Notes: generated by a model not told the origin, from the sequence alone. 64,000 nt of DNA from Affinibrenneria salicis (GCF_008710095.1 NZ_VYKJ01000004.1:248001-312000); one strand, 5' to 3'. Shown: positions 53,801 to 63,275, numbered from the stretch's first letter. Numbers and translations: made by a program.

Positions 53801-54565
53801 TTAACTATCGAGCAAATGGTAGTGCATGGCGTTGACTACCGCCTGAACCCGATTAGCGGCGCCGAGTTTGTGCGCTGCGTTATTCAGGTGCAGCGTGACC
53901 GTCGCGACGGAGCGGTGCAGATGACGGGCAATCTGTTTCGCCGTCAGGCCTTCGGCGGACCACGCTAGGCATTCCCGCTCGCGCTTCGTCAGCCGTACGT
54001 AATTGCAGGCCAGGGTCTGCTGGTCAAACAGCGGAAAGGCCTGCTGCTGGAAACGATGGGCGATAAAACTGAGGTCCGCCAGCGTGGCGTCGATATCCCG
54101 CTCCTGATGGGAACTGGTCAGAATGCCGGTTACGGTGACGAAGCCGCCGTTGGGCAAGTGCATCGGCACCGTGGCGCCGCACGGCATATCGTTATCGCGC
54201 ATATAATATGAAACGCATTTATGCTCTTCGCTCATCACGCCGCGCAGCGGGGTGCGGTCCGGCCGTTGATATGACCAGATAAACGGCGCGCAGCTTTCCA
54301 GCGCGACATGCTGCACCGGGTCCACCTGGTAATATCCGCTTTCGCTCCACAGCGTAAACATATCTTCCGGTACGTGATCCATACGCAGCAGAGACGGCGT
54401 AATAAGTTCACCTTCCAGCGATCGCGGCACCGGCGTGTAGTCATAAATAACCGCATCGAAACCCAGGCGCGATGTTTTCTGAAATAATTGATTAAAGGCG
54501 CTATCCAGATCGTTAGCCTTATTAGCCGTTAGCGGCATGGGAACGTGCTGAGTAGTCTGGTCCAT
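53801..54565 (-). CDS. LuxR solo of the plant-responsive (OryR/PipR) subfamily
   Basis: A 254-residue regulator with an autoinducer-binding domain (about residues 20-180) and a C-terminal GerE-type helix-turn-helix (LTKRERECLAWSAEGLTAKQ). Aligning on the conserved Asp82-Pro83 (TraR Asp70-Pro71) places Met69 where TraR has Trp57 and Trp73 where TraR has Tyr61; the later Trp (Trp97, TraR Trp85 region) is kept. These two changes mark LuxR solos that answer plant compounds instead of acyl-homoserine lactones. No luxI gene is in the window. pip lies downstream and a peptide transporter is divergent. Confidence 0.87.
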   Translation of the reverse strand: MDQTTQHVPMPLTANKANDLDSAFNQLFQKTSRLGFDAVIYDYTPVPRSLEGELITPSLLRMDHVPEDMFTLWSESGYYQVDPVQHVALESCAPFIWSYQRPDRTPLRGVMSEEHKCVSYYMRDNDMPCGATVPMHLPNGGFVTVTGILTSSHQERDIDATLADLSFIAHRFQQQAFPLFDQQTLACNYVRLTKRERECLAWSAEGLTAKQIARHLHRSVATVTLHLNNAAHKLGAANRVQAVVNAMHYHLLDS

Positions 54566-54644
54566 GATTACCCCTCGTTATCGTGTGTGTCCCGGCGAGA
54601 AATCCGGGGACGAATGGTATGAATCCATAAGGCGAGTTGAGCAA

Positions 54645-54745
54645 TGATATTCGCCATACTTCAGGTTGTCGGCACAGTGGCTTTGTTGCCGGCACGGGCG
54701 CGGCCGCCGTCACGCCGCAGCGCGAATTATGACGGGTCAATTTGC
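54645..54745 (+). repeat. Truncated ERIC-like element G
   Basis: ATTCGCCATACTTCAGGTTG and CACAGTGGCTTTGTTGCCGG match the left part of the family; it ends GCGAATTATGACGGGTCA, shorter than the other copies. Confidence 0.4.
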
Positions 54746-54767
54746 TATAGCCCGATCGAAACCACAC

Positions 54768-54806
54768 AAAAGCTGGTATTTTTACCCTTGAAAAACTAGT
54801 ATTTTG
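54768..54806. promoter_or_regulatory. Tandem 16-base direct repeats upstream of the LuxR solo
   Basis: AAAAGCTGGTATTTTT (54768-54783) and AAAAACTAGTATTTTG (54791-54806) match at 13 of 16 positions and start 23 bases apart. The second is partly self-complementary around ACTAGT. They lie 200 bases before luxR and 340 before the ABC operon. A LuxR binding role is inferred. Confidence 0.4.
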
Positions 54807-54881
54807 CTAACGATTCAATGGTTGCCAGCCGAATTAACTTTATATAAACCGGTCGGTTTTGTCTATTTTTCATTCTTTTCC

Positions 54882-54918
54882 ATCAGGTTAATTTATGTAT
54901 CGATAAATTAAACCTGAT
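54882..54918. promoter_or_regulatory. Inverted repeat upstream of the ABC operon
   Basis: ATCAGGTTAATTTAT and ATAAATTAAACCTGAT are inverse apart from one extra base, with a 6-base centre. No T run of note follows. It may be an operator or a small hairpin. Confidence 0.4.
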
Positions 54919-55144
54919 TAGTGTGGTAATATTACCGCGCGTGCCGCGCCATCCTGTGAAATCGGGAGTGGGCCGGCGTTGGGGACTCATGACCGCCGGC
55001 ATAATAAAAATCAGGCGGCGCCGGCCTGGCACTGGATAACAGGCTGCGTTTGAGAACCGCTGTTCGCCATTTTTATCAGGATCCGCAGATGTTTCCCGGT
55101 CTGGATGACCTTCCGCCGCGTCTGTGGGGATACAGGGAATATGT

Positions 55145-56083
55145 ATGCATCGTTACCGCTTCGTATTATTTCGTCCGCTGCAACTGCTGCCGGTGCTGTT
55201 CGGCATCAGCGTGATCACGTTTGCCATGGTGCGCGCCATCCCCGGCGATCCGGCGCGTATTCTGCTCGGCGTGCGCAGTACGCCGGCCGCACTGGCGCGC
55301 ATTCGCGCCCAGTATGGCCTGGATGAGCCGCTCTGGCTGCAGTACGTCTACTTCCTGCGTAATCTGCTGCAGGGGGAATTGGGCAAATCGATCGTCTATA
55401 AGGTCGACACCCTGAAACTGATCGATTCGCGCCTGGATCCGACGCTGTGGCTGATTGTGGGCAGCGTGCTGCTGAGCATTCTGTTCACCGTGCCGCTGTC
55501 CGCGCTGGCCGCCCGGCAGCGCGGGAAATTCGCCGATTGGTTTATCCGTCTGTTTTCCACCGCCGGCCTCGGCTTCCCGGCCTTTTGGCTCGGCATCATG
55601 ATGATCCTGCTGTTTAGCATTTACCTCGGCTGGTTTCCGGTTTCGGGCTATGGCCGGGACTGGCTGGATCGCCTGCACCATATGGTGCTGCCCTGTCTGA
55701 CCGTGGCGCTGGCGCTGTCCGCCGTACTGACGCGCAACCTGCGCGCCAGCCTGTTGATGGAGATGAAGAGCGACTACGTCATCGCCGCCCGGGCGCGCGG
55801 TCAGACCGAAGCGCGTATTTTCTGGCGCCACGTGATGCCGAATTCTCTGGTGCCGACCATCAATCTGCTGGCGGTAAATATTGGCTGGCTGATTGGCAGT
55901 TCGGTGGTGATCGAAAGCGTGTTCGCCATCCCCGGCATGGGACAATTGCTGGTTAAGGCGATTTTCAGCCGCGACTATATGGTGGTGCAGGGCGTGGTGC
56001 TGGTGTTTGCCCTGGCGACGGTGGGGGTCAATCTGCTGGCGGATCTGCTGACCGTCGCGCTGGATCCGAGGGTGAAACTATGA
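55145..56083 (+). CDS. Peptide ABC transporter permease (DppB type)
   Basis: A 312-residue permease with six membrane segments and the binding-protein-dependent loop (RARGQTEARIFWRHVMPNSL). The start ATG at 55145 (MHRYRF) with GGGA upstream is chosen over an earlier in-frame codon. Overlaps the next gene by ATGA. It belongs to the family that imports di- and oligopeptides or related cations; substrate is not fixed by sequence. It heads a five-gene operon next to the LuxR solo. Confidence 0.9.
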   Translation: MHRYRFVLFRPLQLLPVLFGISVITFAMVRAIPGDPARILLGVRSTPAALARIRAQYGLDEPLWLQYVYFLRNLLQGELGKSIVYKVDTLKLIDSRLDPTLWLIVGSVLLSILFTVPLSALAARQRGKFADWFIRLFSTAGLGFPAFWLGIMMILLFSIYLGWFPVSGYGRDWLDRLHHMVLPCLTVALALSAVLTRNLRASLLMEMKSDYVIAARARGQTEARIFWRHVMPNSLVPTINLLAVNIGWLIGSSVVIESVFAIPGMGQLLVKAIFSRDYMVVQGVVLVFALATVGVNLLADLLTVALDPRVKL

Positions 56084-56922
56084 GCGTGACTCAGGCTATC
56101 CGCACATTTAACCGGCGCTGGCTGCCGCGGCACTGCGCGCTGAATGCCGGCCTGACGATTCTGGCGCTGTGGGGCGCGCTGGCGCTGCTGGCGCCCTGGG
56201 TCGCCCCCTTCGACCCGATCGCGCAGGACGCCGGCGCCAGCCTGTTGCCGCCAGGCGCGGCGCATCTGTTCGGCACCGATAATTTTGGCCGGGATATTTT
56301 TTCGCGCGTTATCTGGGGCGCCAGAATCGACCTGCAAATCTGTCTGTTGGGCGTGATTTTCCCGTTTATTATCGGCACCACGCTCGGCGCCTTTTCCGGC
56401 TATCTCGGCGGCGCGGCGGACGCGCTGCTGATGCGCTGTATCGACATCGTGCTGGCGTTTCCGCTGCTGGTGCTGATGCTGTCGATTATCGCCATTCTCG
56501 GCCCGGGGCTGGGCAGTTTCTATATTTCCATGGCGCTGGTGGGCTGGGTGTCCTACGCCCGGCTGGTGCGTTCGCAGGTGCTGACCCTGAAACAACGCGA
56601 CTTTATGCTGGCGGCGCGCAGTCTCGGTTTTAGCCATAGCCGCATCATCTTTATCCATTTGCTGCCGAACGCGCTGACCGGTTCGCTGGTGTTCGCCATG
56701 TCCGATTGCGTGCTGGTGCTGCTTAACGGCGCGGCGGTGAGCTATCTCGGTCTGGGCGTGCAGCCGCCGGTGGCGGAGTGGGGCGTGATGGTGGCGGAAG
56801 GGCAGAGTTTTATCACCACCGCCTGGTGGATTACGACGTTTCCCGGGCTGGCGATTGTGCTGCTGGCCATGGGGTTCAGCCTGCTGGCCGACGGGCTGGG
56901 CGATAAGCTGGGGGCGCACTGA
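56080..56922 (+). CDS. Peptide ABC transporter permease (DppC type)
   Basis: A 280-residue partner permease. A soluble N-terminal stretch with LFGTDNFGRDIFSRVIWGAR, typical of DppC/OppC, is followed by six membrane helices and the loop LAARSLGFSHSRIIFIHLLP. It overlaps both neighbours by a few bases. Confidence 0.92.
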   Translation: MSVTQAIRTFNRRWLPRHCALNAGLTILALWGALALLAPWVAPFDPIAQDAGASLLPPGAAHLFGTDNFGRDIFSRVIWGARIDLQICLLGVIFPFIIGTTLGAFSGYLGGAADALLMRCIDIVLAFPLLVLMLSIIAILGPGLGSFYISMALVGWVSYARLVRSQVLTLKQRDFMLAARSLGFSHSRIIFIHLLPNALTGSLVFAMSDCVLVLLNGAAVSYLGLGVQPPVAEWGVMVAEGQSFITTAWWITTFPGLAIVLLAMGFSLLADGLGDKLGAH

Positions 56923-57929
56923 TGACGTTACTGACGATTTCCGGCCTGACGGTGCTTAACCGGCAGGATATTGCGCTGGTGGATGGCGTCTCGTTCCGGC
57001 TGAACGACGGCGAAATGCTGGGGCTGGTGGGAGAAAGCGGTTCGGGTAAAACCGTTACCTGCCGCGCGCTGATGCGCCTGCTGCCGGCGGAGGCGCTGCG
57101 CATTGCCGGCGGCGCCGTTCAGCTCAACGGGCGCGATCTGCTGGCGCTGAATGAACGGCAAATGACGAGCGTGCGCGGGCGAGAAATCGGCATGATTTTC
57201 CAGAACCCGGCCAGTCATCTTAATCCGGTGATGACCATCGGCGCGCAGATCGCCGAAAGCCGCCGTCTGCATTTTGGCGCCAGCAGGCGCGAGGCGTTGA
57301 GCTATGCGGTGGAACTGCTGCGCCAGGTCGGTATTCCCGATCCCGCGCGCCGCGTCCACAACTATCCGCATGAGTTTTCCGGCGGGATGCGTCAGCGGGC
57401 GATGATTGCGGTGGCGCTGGCGTCCGAGCCGGCCATCCTGATTGCCGATGAGCCCACCACCGCGCTGGACGTTACGGTGCAGATGCAGATCCTGCGTCTG
57501 CTGAGCGATCTGCGCGACCGGCTCGGCGTGGCGATTATTCTGATTACCCACGATCTCGGCGTGGTGGCGCAAACCTGCGATCGCATCGCCGTGCTGTACG
57601 GCGGCCGGCTGTGCGAGATTGGCGACAAACGCGAGGTGCTGCGCCGCACGCTGCATCCTTATACCCGCGGGCTGATTGATTGCCAGCCGGCCAGCAGCGG
57701 CGCGCATGGCCGGCTGGCGACTATTGGCGGTCAGCCGCCGGTGGCTGAGCATTTCCCCGCCGGCTGCCGTTTTCATCCGCGCTGTCAGGCGGCGAGCGAA
57801 GCCTGCCGCCGCCATCAGCCGGCGATGCAGACCGCCGCCGACAGCCCGACGCACGGCGCGGCCTGCCATCACCCCACGGGCGCGCTAAATCCCACGGGCG
57901 AGTCGGCGCGCGAGGAGGGAGCATGGTAA
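56922..57929 (+). CDS. Peptide ABC transporter ATPase (DppD type)
   Basis: A 335-residue ATPase. Walker A GLVGESGSGKT, signature FSGGMRQRAMIAVAL and Walker B LIADEPTTALDV are intact. The C-terminal extension has the Cys-bearing CRFHPRCQAASEAC motif of the oligopeptide family, which binds an Fe-S cluster in some members. The end overlaps the next gene by 7 bases. Confidence 0.92.
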   Translation: MTLLTISGLTVLNRQDIALVDGVSFRLNDGEMLGLVGESGSGKTVTCRALMRLLPAEALRIAGGAVQLNGRDLLALNERQMTSVRGREIGMIFQNPASHLNPVMTIGAQIAESRRLHFGASRREALSYAVELLRQVGIPDPARRVHNYPHEFSGGMRQRAMIAVALASEPAILIADEPTTALDVTVQMQILRLLSDLRDRLGVAIILITHDLGVVAQTCDRIAVLYGGRLCEIGDKREVLRRTLHPYTRGLIDCQPASSGAHGRLATIGGQPPVAEHFPAGCRFHPRCQAASEACRRHQPAMQTAADSPTHGAACHHPTGALNPTGESAREEGAW

Positions 57930-58963
57930 CGCTGTCAACGGGCGGCGCTCCGCTGCTGGAGGTCGAAGATCTGGTCGTGACCTTTCCGGCCGGCGGATTC
58001 GGCCGCCGCAAACGCCTGCTGCACGCCGTCAACGGCGTGAGCCTGCGAATTAACGCCGGCGAGATCGTCGGTCTGGTGGGCGAGTCCGGCAGCGGCAAAA
58101 GCACGCTGGGGCGCGCGATTCTGCAGCTTGAAGCGCCGGTCGCCGGCCAGGTACGTTTCGACGGCCGGGCCGTTACGCGCGGTCAGAAACCGGCAATCGC
58201 CCGGCTGCGCCGCCAGACGGCGATGATTTTTCAGGATCCGTTCTCTTCTCTGAACCCGCGGCAGACCATTGGCGCAAGCATTGCCGAAGTGCTGCGCGTG
58301 CACGGTAAAGCCGGCAAAGCGGCGATTCCGGCGCGGGTCAACGCCTTACTGAATCAGGTGGGATTACGCGCCGAACACGGCGCGTGCCGGCCCGCCTCTC
58401 TGAGCGGCGGTCAGTGCCAGCGTGCGGGGATCGCCCGCGCGCTGGCGCTGGAACCGCGCTTGATCATCGCTGATGAATGCGTGGCGGCGCTGGACGTATC
58501 GATCCAGGGACAAATTATCAATCTGCTGCTGGATTTGCGCGAGCGGATGGGGCTGGCGATTTTGTTTATCGCCCACGATCTGGCGATTGTGCGCAGCCTG
58601 TGCGATCGCGTGGCGGTGATGTACCTCGGCCGTATCGTGGAGAGCGGCCCGGTGGACGCGGTATTTAGCCGGCCGCGACATCCCTATACCGCCGCGCTGA
58701 TGGCGGCGATCCCGGAAATTGATCCCGATCGTCCGCTGCCGGCCAATCCGCTGAGCGGAGAGCTGCCCAGTCCGCTGGCCATGCCGTCCGGCTGCGCCTT
58801 TCATCCGCGCTGCGGTTACGCGCTGGCGGGCTGTCGCACCGGCGCGCCGCCGCCGACCCGGCATCTTGCCGATCGTGCTTTTGCCTGCGTGCTGGACGAC
58901 GCAGGCGACGAAGCTATTTATCCGTTAAATGAGGGAATGTTTGATGAAGCGAAAAAACGTTAG
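57923..58963 (+). CDS. Peptide ABC transporter ATPase (DppF type)
   Basis: A 346-residue ATPase paired with the preceding one. Walker A GLVGESGSGKSTLG, signature LSGGQCQRAGIARAL and Walker B IADECVAALDVS, in which the usual Pro after Glu is Cys; the catalytic Glu is kept. The C-terminal CAFHPRCGYALAGC motif is present. The stop lies inside the next gene's start region. Confidence 0.9.
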   Translation: MVTLSTGGAPLLEVEDLVVTFPAGGFGRRKRLLHAVNGVSLRINAGEIVGLVGESGSGKSTLGRAILQLEAPVAGQVRFDGRAVTRGQKPAIARLRRQTAMIFQDPFSSLNPRQTIGASIAEVLRVHGKAGKAAIPARVNALLNQVGLRAEHGACRPASLSGGQCQRAGIARALALEPRLIIADECVAALDVSIQGQIINLLLDLRERMGLAILFIAHDLAIVRSLCDRVAVMYLGRIVESGPVDAVFSRPRHPYTAALMAAIPEIDPDRPLPANPLSGELPSPLAMPSGCAFHPRCGYALAGCRTGAPPPTRHLADRAFACVLDDAGDEAIYPLNEGMFDEAKKR

Positions 58964-60458
58964 GATCGCTGCCGCAGGGCTGTTGCTGGCGCTCAGCGTC
59001 GCGAGTGAAATGGCGCAGGCGGCGGGGGTATTAACCATCGGACGCCGTGAGGACAGTACGGGCTTTGATCCGATCAGAACCACGCAGAACGAGGATAATT
59101 GGGTATTCTCCAATGTGCTCGATCGGCTGGTGTGGGTGGACAAGAGCGGTACGGCGCTGGAGCCGGCGCTGGCGGAAAGCTGGACGATTTCGCCGGACCG
59201 CAAGGTGTATACCTTTAAAATCCGCGCGACCAAATTTTCCGACGGTACGCCGGTGAGCGCCAGCGACGCCGCGTTCAGTCTGCTGCGTCTGCGCGACGAC
59301 GAAAACTCGCTGTGGCGCGATCCGTTTATGATCATGGATAAAGTCGAGGCGCCGGATGCGCATACGCTGGTGATCACGCTGAAAGAGCCGTCGGTGCCGT
59401 TTTTATCGCAGCTGGCGCTGCCGAATGCATCGATCATTTCAAAGAAGGCGCTGACGGAGATGGGCGAGGAGGCGTTTGCCGAAAAACCGGTCGGCTCCGG
59501 CGCGTTTAGCATCAAGGAGTGGGTGCGCGGCGACCGGGTGGTGCTGGAGAAAAATCCCCGCTACTGGCAGGCGTCGCGCGTTAAGCTGGACGGCGTGGAG
59601 TGGCTGACCATTCCTGACGATAACACCCGTATGCTGAAAGTGCAGGCGGGCGAACTCGACGCCGCCATCAGCGTGCCGTTCTCGCGAATTGCCTCGCTGC
59701 AGAAAGATCCCAACCTGCAGGTTGAGCTGGAGCCGTCCACACGCGAAGACCATCTGCTGATCAATCATGAGCATGGCGCGCTGGCTAAGCCTGAGGTGCG
59801 CCAGGCGCTGGATTTCGCCATTGATAAAGACGCGGTGGTGAAAACCGTCACCTTCGGTTACGGCCAGGTGGCCAACTCCTATATTCCGGCCGGCGCGCTG
59901 TATCACTACGCCGATAACCTGCGCCGCCCGTACGATCCGGAAAAAGCGAAAAAAATGCTGGCCGAGGCGGGGGCCGCCAATCTGAAGCTGAATTACGTGG
60001 TCAATGCCGGCGACGAAGTCGATGAACAGATCGCGATCCTGCTGCAGCAGCAGCTGGCGAAAGCCGGCGTAACGGTTAATCTGCAGAAGGTCGACCCAAG
60101 CCAAAGCTGGTCTATGCTGGTATCCGGCGACTACGATATTTCCGTGATGTACTGGACCAACGATATTCTCGATCCGGATCAGAAGACCACCTTTGTGCTG
60201 GGCCACGACGCCAATATGAATTACATGACGCGCTACCACAATGACAAGGTGAAGGCGCTGGTCGCTGCGGCGCGGGTGGAAATGGACGAGAAGAAACGCG
60301 AGCAAATCTACATCGACCTGCAGAAAATGGCTAAGGCCGACGTGAACTGGATCGATCTGTATTACAGCCCGTATCGTAATGTCAGCCGTAAAAACATTCA
60401 GGGGTTCTATCAGAACCCGTTAGGTCGCTTCTTCCTGGAAGACACCGTCAAACAGTAA
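58944..60458 (+). CDS. Peptide ABC transporter substrate-binding protein
   Basis: A 504-residue family 5 binding protein (DppA/OppA type). The signal peptide ends near SEMAQAAG and the mature chain begins GVLTIGRREDSTGFDPIR. The ATG at 58944 has GAGGGA upstream and is preferred over one 15 bases earlier. Encoded last in the operon, after the ATPases. In the plant-responsive LuxR systems such a protein is thought to take up the plant-derived signal or peptides; here that is inference. Confidence 0.9.
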   Translation: MKRKNVRIAAAGLLLALSVASEMAQAAGVLTIGRREDSTGFDPIRTTQNEDNWVFSNVLDRLVWVDKSGTALEPALAESWTISPDRKVYTFKIRATKFSDGTPVSASDAAFSLLRLRDDENSLWRDPFMIMDKVEAPDAHTLVITLKEPSVPFLSQLALPNASIISKKALTEMGEEAFAEKPVGSGAFSIKEWVRGDRVVLEKNPRYWQASRVKLDGVEWLTIPDDNTRMLKVQAGELDAAISVPFSRIASLQKDPNLQVELEPSTREDHLLINHEHGALAKPEVRQALDFAIDKDAVVKTVTFGYGQVANSYIPAGALYHYADNLRRPYDPEKAKKMLAEAGAANLKLNYVVNAGDEVDEQIAILLQQQLAKAGVTVNLQKVDPSQSWSMLVSGDYDISVMYWTNDILDPDQKTTFVLGHDANMNYMTRYHNDKVKALVAAARVEMDEKKREQIYIDLQKMAKADVNWIDLYYSPYRNVSRKNIQGFYQNPLGRFFLEDTVKQ

Positions 60459-60467
60459 TCGTTGTTC

Positions 60468-60496
60468 GCGGGATGGGGAAACCTATCCCGCTTTTT
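60468..60496 (+). terminator. Intrinsic terminator of the ABC operon
   Basis: GCGGGAT and ATCCCGC form a stem with a 10-base loop, followed by TTTTT. It starts 10 bases after the binding-protein stop. Confidence 0.82.
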
Positions 60497-60704
60497 ACCC
60501 CGCGATTGTTCGCGCTATCTGCTCTTTCTCCTCTTTTTGTGACGACGTCACTTAATGGACTCTTCGCCCGTCATAAAGCCGCGTAATGCGTTACAGGCGC
60601 TGCGGCGCCCTGTCCGCTCCGCTAAGCGGGTGAATAAAAGAGGATATTTTAAAATTTTGGCGTAATCTTTAAATTACGGTTTTAAATTTGAGTAAGGTAA
60701 TGTA

Positions 60705-63092
60705 ATGCAAAATCGAGCGGGGCTGTCCCGCATTCTGATTATCCTCACGGTGCTATTTGCCGCCTGCACCGGGCTGTACCTGCTGGCCGGCGGTATCTGG
60801 CTGGCCACTCTGCGCGGTTCCTGGTACTACCTGATCGCGGGCGTGGCGATGCTGATCACCGCCTGGCTGCTGTACCGGCGGCGCGCCGGCGCGCTGCTGC
60901 TATACGCGGTTTTTCTGCTGGCGACCACGCTCTGGGCGCTATGGGAAGTGGGATCCGATTTCTGGGCGCTGACGCCGCGCTTAGACGTCACCTTCTTTTT
61001 CGGACTGTGGATCGCGTTGCCTTTGGTGTATCGCGGTCTGACGGCGAAAAGCGGCGCGGCGCGCGGCGCGCTGACGGTCTCGCTGGCGTTTACCGTCGTG
61101 GTGCTGATTTATGCCGTCTTTAACGACCCGCAGGAGATTAACGGCACGCTGAGTCGGGAGCCGGCCGCCGCCGTGGATAAATCCCCCGTCGCCGACGGAG
61201 ACTGGCCGGCCTACGGCCGCACCCAGGCCGGTACGCGTTATTCTCCGCTGAGTCAGATCAACGATCAAAACGTCGGCCAGCTGCAGCAAGCGTGGACGTT
61301 CCGCACCGGCGATGTGAAAACCGCCAACGATCCGGGCGAAATTACCGACGAAGTTACGCCGATAAAAATTCGCGATACTCTGTATCTGTGCACGCCGCAT
61401 CAGAAACTGTTCGCGCTGGACGCCGCTACCGGTAAGGAAAAGTGGCATTTCGATCCGCAGCTGAAAACCGATCCGTCGTTCCAGCATGTGACCTGTCGCG
61501 GCGTTTCTTATCATGAAACGCCGCAGGCGTCGCAGGCCGATGCCGCTCAGTCCGCGCCGACGCTGTGCGCCCGGCGCATTATTCTGCCGGTTAACGACGG
61601 CCATCTGTACGCGCTGGATGCGCAAAGCGGCGCGCTTTGTCCTGACTTTGCCGACCACGGCAAGCTGAATTTGCAAAGCAATATGCCGTTCGCCAGAGCC
61701 GGCGCTTATGAGCCGACCTCGCCGCCGATCGTTACCGATAAGGTGATTATTATGGCCGGCGCGGTCACCGATAACTACTCCACCCGCGAACCGTCCGGGG
61801 TGATCCGCGGATTTGACGTGAACAGCGGTCAGCTGCTGTGGGCGTTCGATACCGGCAGTAAAGATCCCAATCGCATCCCGACCGGCCAACAATTCTACAC
61901 GCCGAACTCGCCGAACTCCTGGGCGCCGGCGGCCTATGATGAACAGTTGGACATCGTCTATCTGCCGATTGGCGTCGCGACGCCCGATATCTGGGGCGGC
62001 AACCGCTCGCCGGAAATGGAGCGTTTCGCCAGCGGTCTGCTGGCGCTGAACGCCACGACCGGTAAGCTGGTCTGGTTCTACCAGACCGTGCATCACGATC
62101 TGTGGGATATGGACGTGCCGGCTCAGCCGACGCTGGCCGACATTCGCGATGAGAACGGCGACCGGCGGCCGGTGGTGTATGTTCCGGCGAAAACCGGCAA
62201 CATTTTCGTGCTGGATCGCCGCACCGGTCAGACGGTCGTGCCGGCGCCGGAAACGCCGGTGCCGCAGGGCGCGGCCAAAGGCGATCGGCTGTCGCCCACG
62301 CAGCCTTATTCCGAACTCAGCTTCCGCCCGCGCGAGAATCTGGCCGGTAAGGATATGTGGGGCGCGACGATTTACGACCAGCTGGTGTGCCGCGTGATGT
62401 TCCACCGGCTGCGTTACGAAGGACCGTTTACTCCGCCGTCCGAACAGGGGACGCTGGTCTTCCCCGGCAACCTCGGCATGTTCGAATGGGGCGGCATTTC
62501 GGTGGATACCGATCGACAGATTGCCGTGGCTAATCCGATGGCGCTGCCGTTTGTGTCGCAGCTGATCCCGCGCGGCCCGGACAACCCGGCGGCGCCGGAT
62601 GCGAAAGACGCCGGCGGCACCGGTTCGGAATCTGGCGTGCAGCCGCAGTACGGCGTGCCTTTCGGCGTGAAGCTGAACGCGTTTCTTTCGCCGCTGGGCA
62701 TTCCCTGCAAGCAGCCCGCGTGGGGCTATATTTCGGCAATCGACCTGAAGACCAACGATATCGTGTGGAAAAAACGCATCGGTACCGTACGCGACAGCTC
62801 GCCGCTGCCGCTGCCGTTCAAAGTCGGGATGCCGATGCTCGGCGCGCCGGTCTCCACCGCCGGCAACGTATTTTTCATCGCCGCGACGGCCGATAACTAT
62901 CTGCGCGCCTTTAAGGTGACCAACGGCGAGCAGCTGTGGCAGGCGCGCCTGCCGGCGGGCGGCCAGGCGACGCCGATGACCTATGAGGTCGACGGTAAGC
63001 AGTATGTGGTGATTGCCGCCGGCGGGCACGGTTCGTTTGGTACGAAGCTGGGCGATTACATCATCGCCTATGCGCTACCGGACGCGAAATAA
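60705..63092 (+). CDS. gcd: PQQ-dependent membrane glucose dehydrogenase
   Basis: A 795-residue quinoprotein (E. coli Gcd is 796). Five hydrophobic segments span about residues 1-140, then the periplasmic beta-propeller begins at WPAYGRTQAGTRYSPLSQIN. It carries the WAPAAYDEQLDIVYLPIG, WFYQTVHHDLWDMDVPAQP and GGHGSFGTKLGD motifs of the family. It oxidises glucose to gluconolactone outside the inner membrane and feeds ubiquinone. No pqq genes are beside it, so the cofactor is made elsewhere or taken up. TAAGG precedes the ATG. Confidence 0.95.
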   Translation: MQNRAGLSRILIILTVLFAACTGLYLLAGGIWLATLRGSWYYLIAGVAMLITAWLLYRRRAGALLLYAVFLLATTLWALWEVGSDFWALTPRLDVTFFFGLWIALPLVYRGLTAKSGAARGALTVSLAFTVVVLIYAVFNDPQEINGTLSREPAAAVDKSPVADGDWPAYGRTQAGTRYSPLSQINDQNVGQLQQAWTFRTGDVKTANDPGEITDEVTPIKIRDTLYLCTPHQKLFALDAATGKEKWHFDPQLKTDPSFQHVTCRGVSYHETPQASQADAAQSAPTLCARRIILPVNDGHLYALDAQSGALCPDFADHGKLNLQSNMPFARAGAYEPTSPPIVTDKVIIMAGAVTDNYSTREPSGVIRGFDVNSGQLLWAFDTGSKDPNRIPTGQQFYTPNSPNSWAPAAYDEQLDIVYLPIGVATPDIWGGNRSPEMERFASGLLALNATTGKLVWFYQTVHHDLWDMDVPAQPTLADIRDENGDRRPVVYVPAKTGNIFVLDRRTGQTVVPAPETPVPQGAAKGDRLSPTQPYSELSFRPRENLAGKDMWGATIYDQLVCRVMFHRLRYEGPFTPPSEQGTLVFPGNLGMFEWGGISVDTDRQIAVANPMALPFVSQLIPRGPDNPAAPDAKDAGGTGSESGVQPQYGVPFGVKLNAFLSPLGIPCKQPAWGYISAIDLKTNDIVWKKRIGTVRDSSPLPLPFKVGMPMLGAPVSTAGNVFFIAATADNYLRAFKVTNGEQLWQARLPAGGQATPMTYEVDGKQYVVIAAGGHGSFGTKLGDYIIAYALPDAK

Positions 63093-63118
63093 CCTGTCGG
63101 ACCGGCGCTGAAAAACGT

Positions 63119-63188
63119 CCCGCCCGCGCAGGCGGGCATCCCTGGCAGCCGCGGGCTGCTGGCGTTCCCGGCTTGCGCGGGGATGACG
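63119..63188. repeat. Palindromic intergenic repeat
   Basis: CCCGCCCGCGCAGGCGGGCA and TTCCCGGCTTGCGCGGGGAT, each a short hairpin, are inverted relative to each other and end in GATGACG. This is the pattern of widespread proteobacterial intergenic palindromes. No T run, so it is not a clear gcd terminator. Confidence 0.45.
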
Positions 63189-63275
63189 GCTGGCGCGAAA
63201 ACCTCGCGGGGAAACGGCTCTGTGCGGGCGGGCACAGCGGTCGGCGGGAAGTCAGCCCGCAATAATGAGGACGGT

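Larger units (their letters stand above)
54566..55144. other. Divergent control region between the LuxR solo and the ABC operon
   Basis: About 580 bases, no gene. It holds an ERIC-like remnant near 54645-54745, a pair of direct repeats at 54768-54806 and an inverted repeat at 54882-54918. The stretch 54770-54920 is AT-rich and is the likely promoter area. Confidence 0.5.
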
